64,000 bases of DNA from Margaritifera margaritifera (Eukaryota > Mollusca > Bivalvia > Unionida > Margaritiferidae), in contig JAQPZY010001638.1 of the NCBI GenBank assembly GCA_029931535.1, positions 3,496,501-3,560,500 of the forward strand, given 5' to 3'. A program made the position numbers and the translations under genes. Numbering within the stretch: the stretch's first letter is position 1; each line of letters begins with the position of its first letter. The notes below the pieces were generated by a model. That model was not told where the DNA came from and searched no databases. It saw only the letters and a list, made by a program, of their open reading frames with translations. This document shows positions 30,560 to 40,565 of the stretch, piece after piece.

Positions 30560-33500
30560 TCAGATCGGCAAAGTGGTGTGGTTTGGAAGTCTCACTCGTT
30601 TCTGGTACACAATTTGGTAAACTTTTCCTACAGGTCGAGTGAAGATTTGGTGATTGGGTAACCGTACGATCTTGTGAGGTTCTAACGTTTTCACTCGAAA
30701 GTCTTCCACTTGTCCAGACAGCAAAGCATTTTTCAAAACCTCAAAGTTCACCACTTGGCTGGTTCGATAGTTCAGGGTTAATCCTTTGACTTTGCATTTT
30801 GTGTGAAGTTGCCCTTGTCGGTCTCGGTATCAATAGCCGTAAATTTTAGGGCCGCAGCTAGCAAAACTCAGGATGGTCTCTTGACAACTGTCGGTGTCAA
30901 AGTACAGGACACGATCTCCCAACACTTCTAAAGCTTCGTCGTACAATTTCAAGCGAGCATGGGCTGTTACGTAGGCTGCAATGACCACGTTGCTAAACTT
31001 GTCGGGGCGTACAAACTTGCATTCTACTTCGAAATTGACTAAGATCAAATCTTCACAGACGATTTCTACGTGTTTCATCAGTATACTTTTGTCGTCGACC
31101 AGTTTAAAGTAGGCACTGGGATCTGTCAAGTATTCCGTCTTGGGTAAGATCGTACGTTGTGCCATTTTTCCCCACAGGCAATTGAGAATGACTTTGGCAA
31201 ACGATCTTCTTCCTTCGTTCTTTTCTACGTCTTCCAAAGTGATCCCTTCGACGGCCCGGTACTGTTCTCTGAATTGGACTTGGTCTTCGGGAGTCTGACA
31301 CCACGAGGGATAGCCGCTGGCTTCTTGTTTGAGTTTAAGAAATTGTTTGACGTACCCTGAGAAAATGCCTGGATGGAAAGCGTCGTCCTTTTGGTATTGT
31401 GCTGTGATAGGAAAGTGCCAGATCTCGTACACTTTCAACAAGCGATATCCACGATCCAGAGCCCGAAAACAATTCGGCGCTGACACACGTTCCTGTCAAA
31501 GCGCGTTCTTCCTCCGTGTGGTGACAGGGGTGATCTTGGTTACATGTTTCGGCACACGTACGGCATAAAGAAAACATCAGTTTTCCTTGGCAATGATGAG
31601 GTAAGATAGGATGGTACAAGTTTGTTGGGGGTAAGACTTTGCATTTGATCAATCCTTCGTATTGACGAATGTTTTCCACGTCGATGTGTTCTGTCAAGAT
31701 TTCAGGGTGTCCGGTAGGAATTCGAGCATATTTGCACATCCAAGGATACAACAAACACACGTCGATGTATTTGATTGCTTCTTCTCTTGATTCGTCTACG
31801 TCGTACAGCAAACGCGTGTCATTGGTTCATCCTCCAAACAAACTGTGGCGTGGATCCAAAGGTTCGATGTCAACCACGTCGTAACTTTCAGCTATGCTCC
31901 TAAATTCAGGATCGGTTTTAAAACGGCGATCGTACTCGTGCTCCCACATTTCTACCACTTGGTATTCTTGACTTTCTAACTTTAACCGGCGTTGGTAAGT
32001 GCGTTCGAACAAGTCTTCCATGCTGACTCCCGTGAGAGGATTTTTCAGGTATCGTTGAGGAAAACAGGTAGGACATCCGTGAAATAAGCAGCCCTGAATT
32101 TTGTACACCCTCTGAGGGTTTTCTAAATCCCAACCATCCACTAAAAGACTACCTATTTTCTTTTCTCCTCCTCCGTTTCTGGCATGTTGTATCCATTTGT
32201 CTTCCTTTTGGCTCAAATAATGGAGCCAACGCAAAGCTTTGGTCGAGTATTGACGACTGGCAAAGAGAGACGTGTTGGAGTCTATGATGGCTAGTTTGTT
32301 CTCGGGCATGAAGTTTTTGGTGTACACTAAGGTACAGGCTTTAGGTAGGGTGCACGCTTCCTTCAAAGGATCGACTTCTCCGTGATCTAGAAATAATTGT
32401 CGAAACTTTCCGCAGCAACGTCGTAAAATGTCCACATCGGATCGACAATACTTCAGCATTTCCTCTTGAAAGTCAAACGGTTCTGACTTGTGAATGTGGT
32501 ACCAAGCGCGAAAGGCTTCTCGGTGTTCGGTGTGCATTCCGTCGGGGTCGTAATAGTCAACGTCAGACAAATGCGGTAGTACGACGTGTTGATTGGCTTC
32601 CGTATTGAAGAAGTGAGGAAAATATCCTTTGGCCATTTCTGTCATGCCAAATGTTTTAGGCATTCGACTCAAAGGCATGGCCAAATAACTCATGGAATCT
32701 TTGAACTGCACTTGTCCCACTTTCATGTAGATGAGTTTGGCTCCGTTCATGGTGACCATGGGACATTCGGTACCTTGTTGTGAATAATATTTTAACAAAA
32801 ACTGTCCGTCGTATCCCGAGAAATTGTGAGCCATGACGGTCGCATAGCGATGACAGGTCCCGTAACGTTGAATGTCCTCTTCGCTCCAAGTGTCGTCGGT
32901 TGGGTCTAAAATCCATTCAGCAAACTCGGACAAAGTGTTAGGACCACAAAAGATTTTTTCACGTCCTCCTGGCCTACTACAATGAGAACAGTGAACGTGA
33001 ATGGGTTCTTGGATGCACTTCACACAAGCCCTATGAGCGACGCAGAAATTGGGAATGTGAATGCCTGTTTCTTGCATGCATTCAAAGTCAAAAAAAATCA
33101 AAACCACTTGGTTCTTGTTCTGATCACTCTTTAATTCTTTCTTCAGTGTATTGTCGTACTTTTGAATGAAACATTGATGATCATAATCCACCATCTGCTT
33201 GCAAATGCGACATCTTTTCTTTCCAGTACAAACGTGTGCCTTGGGGTTGTTGGTTCGAATCAGTTGTCCACACGTGGATGATAATTTCAATAAGTCGCAA
33301 GCGCTTTTCTGCTGGTGACCTTGTGTCCTGCGATGCTGTTCGTAACAAGAGGGACTGACAAAGGTTCGTCGACACGTCGCACAATGCACGTGCTTTTCAG
33401 GAAGGCATGGCTTGGCAGCTAAACAGCCCCGACATCGCTCTCCGCAATGAATGTGATGCTCCCGACTGTTAAATCCTTTGTCGCATTTCTCGCAGTAGTA

Positions 33501-34547
33501 AGAGTATCCCAGAAATCCTGTGATACTGGTGATGGCATCGAAATGTTCTTGGTGGTGATAGACGTGAATGCATTTTCCCTCCGGGAAATCGGGGCCTCGA
33601 AACAGCAGAGCTCCGCGAACTTCTTGAGGGTGTACTTTCAAGGTGTAGCCAGGAGCCAAGACGTCTTGAAGTTGTTGCATTTGAGAAATGCCACACATGG
33701 TGTCTTTGGGTATGCCTGCTTGTTGTAACAGGAGTTCTGCTTCTTTTTGTTGTTTGGCTCTGTCCGATCGTCGAATGTTCTTCCAGGCTCTTTTTCATTC
33801 TGCGGTCTCGTTCTTGTCGGCATACGTTCGACCCACGACGATGGCGCGGGCTAAGCACATCTGGTCCCGAGAATTGTCGATTTGGACGACACTCTGTTTG
33901 GTACTGCGAAGGTCGTCCACCAGTAACACTTTCCTACTTCGTCCGCTACCTCGAGGAGGGGACACGTGAGTCATGTGAAGTGTAGCCTTTCCATCGGTGA
34001 TGGTAAACTCTTCGTTGGATTGTTGAACGTGTTCGATTTTGGTCATGACTTTGGCTGGTGTTAATTCTGCCGGGGTGCTGAAGTCGATCCAGACAGGCGA
34101 CTTCAAACTGTCGTGATGAATGGACAGTCTCAATCAATCGTTGTCTTTGGCTCCGCATTGTTGTTTCAAGTTCTGTATAACAGAATCCCACAAATCGGTA
34201 ATGAACCCGGCAGCTTTCTCAGGAGGCACTTCAGACTTGAAGTCTTTAAAGTGGACGGTGTGAATGTAAGCCGTAGTTCGAAATTTTCTAGAGGTTATTT
34301 TTTGCGTCTCTCGAATGCGATAGTAATTTTCGGGAGCCACGGTAGGTCTTTCTTGGTGAGGGCTGGTGGATTCTTTGGGTTTGTTAGAAGGTTTGGTTTC
34401 AGGCTCACTCATCTCCTCTTCGAAATCACTAGCATGGACTTGAGCTAGCAGTTCATCGAGCGGTTTCAGGCGCACGGAAAGTCTTCGTCGCCGTGGCCTC
34501 TTTGTTTCTTCTTCTGTTTTATCATGGATTGGGCGTGATCTTTTCAT
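30560..34547 (-). pseudogene. POLB: Protein-primed DNA polymerase B
   Basis: About 1,320 codons on the minus strand from ATG 34,547. Order: basic front; palm-proximal N-terminal region; Cys/His-rich zinc segments near 33,500-33,180; exonuclease motifs IFFDFECM (about 33,085), HNFSGYDGQFLL (about 32,825) and YCRSDVDILR (about 32,445); polymerase motif A YIDVCLLYPW (31,742-31,770; the usual Ser is Leu); motif B KVILNCLWGK (NS is NC); motif C YFDTDS (30,887-30,901); then a C-terminal KGLTLNYRTSQVVNFEVL segment. Defects: TGA stops at 34,134, 33,795, 31,827 and 30,830, a frameshift near 31,490 and a deletion of tens of codons directly after motif C. It replicates the element's DNA using a protein primer. 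Confidence 0.93.
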
Positions 34548-34595
34548 CTTGATGTCTGACTTGAATCTGATGGAGTTTCACACAGGGTCTCTCCC

Positions 34596-34604
34596 TATAT
34601 ATAG
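34596..34604. promoter_or_regulatory. Shared bidirectional TATA element
   Basis: CTATATATAG is palindromic and stands about 50 bp from the PolB ATG (34,547, minus) and about 57 bp from the zinc-knuckle ATG (34,661, plus). It is the only TATA-like site between these divergent genes. Confidence 0.5.
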
Positions 34605-34660
34605 AGACACCTTCCTACCCTCAGAATCACTATTTGCTATTCCACTTTCAAACTACGAAG

Positions 34661-35086
34661 ATGGAAGAGTTAAGAAGACAGATTGCCCTTCTGGTCAGAG
34701 ATTTGCAGACAGTCCTTCGAAAGTATACCAGTTAGACTAAGAACTACTCCTCTTCTTGAGATAAAAGTCAAGATACTTGCTATATCTGCCAAGAGAAAGG
34801 ACATTGGGCTCCAGAATGTCCACAGCGTCAAGGAAAATAAAACAGAGATAAAGGAAAAGATACCTTTTATCATTGTCAAGAAAAAGGACATTGGTCTTCA
34901 GAGTGTCCTAAGAAACAAGAGAACCCAAAAGAGAGGGAGGAAGCCGAGGGATCTTCAGCCCCAGAAGAAGAAGAAGAACTCATCCCCGTCGTCAAGAAAA
35001 GCAAGAAAGCTAGACGGCTGGAAGACAGTGAGGAAGAACCCTTGATTCCTGTGAAGAAATTCAAGAACAAGAGAGACAGACAGTGA
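34661..35086 (+). pseudogene. CCHC zinc-knuckle accessory protein
   Basis: One plus-strand frame of 142 codons from ATG 34,661 (MEELRRQIALLVRDLQTVL) to TGA 35,084-35,086. It contains a perfect CCHC knuckle, CYICQEKGHWAPEC, and a second copy, YHCQEKGHWSSEC, whose first Cys has become Phe. An acidic Glu run and a Lys/Arg-rich tail follow. Three internal stops (TAG, TGA, TAA near 34,736, 34,760 and 34,838) each fit a C-to-T change of CAG, CGA and CAA. Retroviral-type knuckles bind single-stranded nucleic acid; capture from a retroelement Gag is possible. It is the only substantial plus-strand gene of the element. Confidence 0.65.
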
Positions 35087-35294
35087 ACGATGAACTTTGA
35101 GTGTGGTGTTATGTTCATTGTGATTTTTTAAAAAGAGAATAGACCAGAATGGAAAGAAAGTAAGTGTCTTTGTGTTTTTTTAGAGTATGGACGCACGCAC
35201 GCACGCACTCACTCTTACACAAACCAAGTAATGGGATTTAAAGTTTTACTTGATTTTGGCAAATTGAATGATAATCTTTTTTAGATAAATGGGT
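35087..35294. other. Spacer between convergent units
   Basis: About 200 bp between the zinc-knuckle stop and stem-loop D. It contains a short (CGCA)n tract near 35,190-35,207 and no stem-loop in the plus orientation. Confidence 0.4.
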
Positions 35295-35310
35295 TGCCCT
35301 GAAAATGACA
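35295..35310 (-). terminator. Histone-type 3' stem-loop, copy D (diverged)
   Basis: Minus strand TGTCATTTTCAGGGCA followed by ACCCA and CTAAAAAAGAT. The loop, the 3' arm and the flank are kept; one mismatch (A against G) and terminal T-A pairing weaken the stem. It begins 27 nt after the stop of the coiled-coil gene at 35,338, the same placement as copies A-C. Confidence 0.65.
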
Positions 35311-35337
35311 TTTGGGGTGTTTGTTTCTTAAACAAAC

Positions 35338-35923
35338 TTATGGACTGGACATAATCAGCTTCAACTGTCTCAATCCCTTTCCACGACCAACTCCTATTCC
35401 TCCTGCTGCTGCTGCTGCTGCTTTGGTGGTAGTAGTAGTAGTGAATGGTGGTGGTGGTGGTGGTAGCATCTCAGTAGTAGTCGTGATGGGCTTAGAATGT
35501 TTGGCCCGTGAAGGTCTCTTTCTCTTTGGTTGTGTTAAAGAAATCTGATACATGTTTCTCAAATGTTTAAACTCCGCTAAATTGTCTTGTAGTAGACTCA
35601 CCGTTTTGTTTTCCTCACTCTCTTCTTTCTGTTCTTCACACTTCTCTTCTAACTTTCTTATTTCTTCTTTTTGTTTTCTTCTTTCCTCTTCTTGTTGAAG
35701 AAAAACTTCTTCGGCTTCTCTCTGACGTTGTAAAAAACAATTCTAATTCTTCTTGTTGCCTCTTTTTAAAATCGTCCATGACAGGCAAAGAGGCCGGTAC
35801 AGCAGTCGTGGTTTCAGGTAAAAATTCTTGAGACAGAAAATCTAAATTAAACTCTTCCGGTTGAAAGTTCAGCACGGCATTCGTTGCAGGCTCACCCCAA
35901 TACATACTCTTCGTAGTCTCCAT
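35338..35923 (-). pseudogene. Coiled-coil accessory protein, stem-loop-terminated
   Basis: ATG at 35,923 (METTKSMYWGEPATNAVL), 40 nt after a TATA box. After an acidic front (FQPEEFNLDFLSQEFLPE) comes a long Glu/Lys/Arg/Gln helix with heptad character (EEIRKLEEKCEEQ, NLAEFKHLRNMY), a basic patch (PKRKRPSRAKHSK), a Thr/Pro/Ala low-complexity stretch from trinucleotide repeats and a stop at 35,338. A frameshift at a T6/A6 homopolymer near 35,740 divides it. The overall layout resembles the polyQ gene at 22,690-23,076. The function is unknown; an oligomeric DNA- or particle-binding role is a guess. Confidence 0.55.
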
Positions 35924-35961
35924 TATGCCACTCAAGGTAAAACCCTACGAACGCTGTGATG

Positions 35962-35984
35962 CCTATATACTCAAGATGACGTCA
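35962..35984 (-). promoter_or_regulatory. TATA box with upstream CRE
   Basis: Minus-strand GAGTATATAGGC at about 35,961-35,970, with TGACGTCA at 35,977-35,984 directly upstream. The ATG of the coiled-coil gene is 40 nt downstream. Confidence 0.6.
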
Positions 35985-36073
35985 ACCCCCCCCCCCCCCG
36001 CTCTCTTCCGATTGGAAGAAAAACCTACCCGGATTGGTAGTTCATTTCGATCCGTTTCAATCCGCTCTTAGGC

Positions 36074-36083
36074 TATATATATA
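36074..36083 (+). promoter_or_regulatory. TATA box of right-end short ORF
   Basis: Plus-strand GGCTATATATATACC, 27-35 nt upstream of the ATG at 36,110. It faces out toward the right end. Confidence 0.5.
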
Positions 36084-36109
36084 CCATCGCTTGTCTCGTA
36101 GAGCTTCAC

Positions 36110-36145
36110 ATGAGAAGACCCTCCATGAGATGCCACCTATGTTAA
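36110..36145 (+). CDS. Very short right-end ORF (11 codons)
   Basis: MRRPSMRCHLC followed by TAA, 15 nt before the outward-facing stem-loop of the right inverted repeat. It mirrors the left-end arrangement (TATA, tiny frame, stem-loop) but with an unrelated sequence, since it lies just outside the duplicated part. It is probably the stub of an older gene. Confidence 0.25.
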   Translation: MRRPSMRCHLC

Positions 36146-36160
36146 CTTCAACACTCCAAC

Positions 36161-36176
36161 GGCCCTTTTCAGGGCC
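36161..36176 (+). terminator. Histone-type 3' stem-loop, copy A' (in right TIR)
   Basis: Plus strand GGCCCTTTTCAGGGCC with CTCCAAC before and AACCATTTACC then AAGAAAAGATT after. It is the mirror of copy A and ends transcripts that run out of the right end. Confidence 0.85.
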
Positions 36177-36371
36177 AACCATTTACCAAGAAAAGATTAT
36201 CATTCCAAAAATTGCCTACTCCACTATTTGTGTGTTTGGTGTATGTATATATTCTATACCTCTTAAAATACTTCTGTCCCTCTAAAAATACTTCTACCAC
36301 CCCAAGTGACGTGTATCATTTTTTTCTATTGTCCCCCAATTGAGAACAACTGAGCTCCGCGAAGCGCGGAG

Positions 36372-36470
36372 TGACGTCAGACGCAGTGACGTAATGACGC
36401 GCGGGTTACTTAATTCGGTTCGATGGTAATACTATACAAGCGCACTTACTAGATCCCATACATGACGTCA
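36372..36470. promoter_or_regulatory. CRE/ATF-like sites in right inverted repeat
   Basis: TGACGTCA at 36,372-36,379 and 36,463-36,470, mirroring the left repeat. Confidence 0.6.
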
Positions 36471-36710
36471 CTCTGTAGAGACCCCACCCACATGTTCCAT
36501 TTCCGTTGATACCCGTAGAGACCCCAATGTTAAATTCACCGTTGGTACCCGTAGAGGCCCCGCCATGTTCATTTCCCGTTGGTACCCCAAGTACCCCCCA
36601 CTACGAATCTCTATAGAACCCTACGTACGGGGCACTCTAGACCCAGTAATGTTAATTTCCCGTATGGGGCTCAAGTTCCCCATGGGTCTCAATACCCCCA
36701 TATTACTACT

Positions 36711-36716
36711 AACGTG
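36711..36716. repeat. Target site duplication, right (AACGTG)
   Basis: Identical to 19,553-19,558 and directly after the terminal ACTACT of the element. Confidence 0.9.
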
Positions 36717-39700
36717 TTTAGAGCGGATTAGGAATTTTAATTTTATATTCCTCGAGGTCTATTCTTTGGTAACTACCTTCATATGGTCAGGACAGATTTT
36801 CTGCTTTATGCTTATGATAGGTAACATTCTGACATCTCGATAAATTGAAGGATAAGTGGATAGATAGATTGATGTAAGGATGGATGGTTAACTGGCTGGA
36901 TATCGTATTCTTGACTCCTTGGGAGTTTTCCCGGTACCGCTCTAAATGAAACACATCATGGCTCAATATTTGACGTTGTAATATTCATTTACAGAACGAA
37001 ACTATTTTTATTATACTGGGCATTACCAAAAATATTTGTAGTTATTGTTCTGAGGTCTAAAATTGTTTCTGATCACACAGTAGAGAAACTGTTTTTTTCT
37101 ATCCGTTGCGGTACCGTTACGTAAGGTTGTATCACCTCTTACGTAGCTTCACTTCACCTCAACACATTACCAACAGAAAGACAGACATACTTAAATCATT
37201 CATTTTATGTGGAGGGATTTGTGCATGATATAAAGAAAACCGCATATGTTGCCAAAGAGCAATCGCTCTCAAAGCTTTGAAATGATAGGTTGTCGAAACA
37301 CACAGCTTCTTAACTCAGCCCGAATCATAGTAGTGCGCTTTCTTTTGAAGTTTGTGTCCAGTGTTTCCATCACGAAAACGATTTCTTACAAGCTATAATA
37401 GAAGCTTTCAAACAAAGATCCTGCTGGAAAAAAAAAGAAACCAACAACAACACTGGGCAGACAATCGATTTTTTTTTCTGTCGAAACTCACAAACCTACG
37501 ATTTCATGACTAACACTATCTCATCAGAATTCCTTCAACGCTTTATTGACCTAATACTAATTGATACTCTCTTAGGAGTTTAATAGCATAAATAGCCTGG
37601 TATAATCAATGGGTCTTTAAATTAGCTGTCTAATAGTGGATATGACACCGATCCCACATATCAATATTACCATCTATATTCATTAACACCGTTCCTGAAT
37701 GAAAATCACGGCGTTGTGTTGGAGTTACGAAGGTGAATCATAAATAGCCTGGGCACGGCCCGCTTTGGCTTTCATCGCTATCCTATGGAAAGCCAAACCA
37801 GGGCCTTGGAAAACAAACAAGCAAGAAAGCAAAAACAGTTAAACGAGAATTAGGCGCCGCAAATTTTGGGGCGCTAGACGCCGCTGTGAGCGATGACTAA
37901 GGAAAAATTAAATTTAATAATGAAAACAAAGCATATTAATTCTCATGGACAAGATAACAAAAACTAAAATTTATCTCCATAGGGAAGAATGCTGTAAGGA
38001 CAATGTAGTTGTTTATTTCCCTAGCGTCATTTGTGACTAAATATTAGCTTAATTCTTACACATTTGCGATTCAATAACGTTTTCTGCTTGGTTGAATTTC
38101 AAAATTTCCGGCATTGTAATGAACAATATAGAGACGGAAACTTTGAGACCAATGTTAACTTATGTCTCTCCCAATGACTGGTGACATTGGCATTTACATC
38201 TTTGGCTATTGTTTCAGCAAAATTGTCCAAAGTATGTTAAAATATGGATAGTACCACTCTAATTGCAGATTTGCTTGCGTATAATGGTAAGTTATATGCA
38301 ATAGTAAAACCGCTGTAAATGTCAACATATTTGAAATACAGTACAATTTTCTCTTAAATTTATTGCCCTATGGTTCTCAATGCACATAATCTCTAAAAAA
38401 TTTAAGTACATATTCCAGTTACTTTTCAGAGCTAATTTTTGCAAGGTCCATTCAAATATTGCACAAAATTAAATTAATTACCACGTGTTGGTCAAATATG
38501 ATTTTCAAAATTAGAAGGAGAGAACAAAGAAACATTTTATGGTTTGCATACACAAATTTAGACATCGTCTGAAGACGCTTTTCGGAATAATGATTTAAAC
38601 GTTACCTATTCTTAGGTTATGTCCTGGATTTTTTAAAAATATCTTTTTGGGAAGCCCTTAACTTCGATGCCCTTGTAGCTCCAACTACAAATGTTTACCA
38701 CCATCGAGTCGGGTTGGGGCATTAACTAAGTGGTTAATATGTAACTGAGAAAAGGGAGCGTCGTAATTTGGTGATGTTTGTTTACGCACTAAAAAAATGT
38801 AGGCTACAGTTATTGTCCAAAATTAAAAATAGGTTACAGTCATTTGTCTCATTCGGCTAGGAATTAAATTCTTTTGAAATATGAATTGCAATTATTCCCA
38901 CCCCTGCTCATATATATTGCTCCCTCACTTGTACTTACTTGACGCCAACCGGTTAGAGACTTTCCTCTTTTTTTCGTTATATTTAATGATATCTGAAGCA
39001 GTTTGCTCCAACCCTGATAATGGCTCGATTTGAGATGAAATTTGTGACACAATGAAAATATATTTTAATTCTGTTTACAAAAATATGTTTCCAAGTTCAA
39101 TTATCATCTGGGGGGGGGGGGGGGCGGGGTTCCAAAAAATCGGTTTCGGTCTAGTAAAAATTTGCACATTACATTCATATTGATTTATTTGATATATTCA
39201 TTGTAGTTTTCTTTGAAATACTTGATAGCAATAAATCCCAAGGTTTCCCAAAGAAAATTATATAAGAAAGTACGAGGATCCGGTATCAAAACATTTCAAA
39301 AAATGTCCGAGTTGACTATAAGATGCAAGTAATAGGAGTGACAGTTAGATAAGGAGGTAAATCTGATTTTCCATTAAGATTTTTTGTTCAGTTAGCGTCT
39401 TTTCGCAACTTGAGGTCACTACTTTACATTAGTTGACATATCATGGATTAGAGTATTATATAACGCGTGTTAAAGTAGATTAAAATTAAAATAATTCTTA
39501 GAAATATATCTCGTCAACTAGTTGACTCTAATCATATGCTATTTATTTGTATAAAACGGAGCAAGTTGAAACAAGGTCTGGTTCAGAATGTTCAAATATC
39601 TATATAATATCATAGAACACATTTTTTGAAGTATTCTGGCAGCGTAAGCTTGCAGAAAATGGTCTGACTGGAACCAGTTTTAAAAAAGTCCTATCAATCG

Positions 39701-40554
39701 ATTCTGGTATGCTAAAACTAATTTCTTAAATCATTCTCTACAACAAAATCACCTTCCCGATATTTTAATCAGATCTTACAAGAATTTAGAGCCAAAAAAG
39801 TCTTAAATATCTGCTCAGATATTGGTGATTCATTTTATAACTCTCGCGCCAAGAGGTTCAACATCAAGAATATGAACATGTCTCAGTTCCATTCATATTT
39901 ACCTCCTCTTGATAAACGTATCATCAATCTTTTTGGTCAATCTCCCTAAGTATTATTATTGAGAATGATAGTAATTTACTACATACTATTATAAAATAGG
40001 ACCATAGAAATACGATAAAACATGTATATACTATTGTTCTTTACTTACTTTAAACATTCTTGTTTTAAAAACACTCGAAAACATATTTCATAGAATCAGT
40101 TTCTCCGTTACATTCTTTATGAGAGGATGACACTCAGATGACATGTTTTCAGTGTAAGCACTTATATAAGCTTATTTCGTCATATGAAAATTACTAGTGT
40201 ATATATAGCTGTGATGTCACTGAGTCACATTTGATCTGGTGTTAATACAGTAATCCATCGCTGTGCTCATAAAACCTGCATAAAATGATAAAGAATGATG
40301 AGAAAACGCATCCATCGATGGAAATACGATGTCGCCTAAGCCTTTTATCTTTTTATTTTCTTTTCTTTTTTGTTTTTGTTTGTTTGTTGGCAAAAGCAAA
40401 ACAATACTCTCAAGGGGCTGCATTGGCTATAAAAGACCACACTCCACGCAGAGACAAACATAACACCACTGCCACAGAATCTTAAAAGGGGTACCAAAGT
40501 GCGTTACTTTGTGGAGTACGATAGCATTTTGAATTTACTCGGTCTCACGGTTTT
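36717..40554. other. Non-coding flank
   Basis: No gene is supported. A hairpin with arms TTTGGCTTTC and GAAAGCCAAA is at about 37,763-37,798, and a G run with one C at 39,112-39,128. Between about 39,775 and 39,950 a plus-strand frame (ending FHSYLPPLDKRIINLFGQSP) looks faintly protein-like but I cannot place it. Confidence 0.35.
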
Positions 40555-40565
40555 GATAAAGTCGT

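Larger units (their letters stand above)
19559..36710. mobile_element. Polinton/Maverick (adintovirus-like) element, complete ends, decayed genes
   Basis: A 17,152-bp element with 561-bp terminal inverted repeats starting AGTAGTAATA and ending in the complement, bounded by a 6-bp duplication. It encodes the Polinton set: protein-primed PolB, retroviral-type integrase with chromodomain, adenovirus-type protease, FtsK/HerA-type ATPase remnant, double-jelly-roll major capsid and penton-like minor capsid proteins, plus accessory genes (BIR, F-box-like, zinc knuckle, coiled-coil). Length is within the usual 15-20 kb. Stops, frameshifts and three internal deletions (integrase, ATPase, PolB) show that it is a fossil. 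Such elements are integrating viruses or virus-derived transposons of animals. Confidence 0.97.
36150..36710 (-). repeat. Right terminal inverted repeat (561 bp)
   Basis: Exact positional mirror of 19,559-20,119 (the coordinates of paired sites add to 56,269), with scattered substitutions, for example around the GGAATGGAACATGT block near 36,493. Confidence 0.97.

Noticed and set aside
30560..34547. TGA recoding (Trp or selenocysteine) in PolB
   Set aside because: Other genes have TAA and TAG stops and frameshifts, one TGA stands at a conserved Arg, and motif A and motif B residues are also changed. Decay explains it better.
19559..36710. Captured histone genes, given the histone-type 3' signals
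   Set aside because: I looked for histone-fold or H1-like sequences before each stem-loop and found only coiled-coil, charged or tiny frames.
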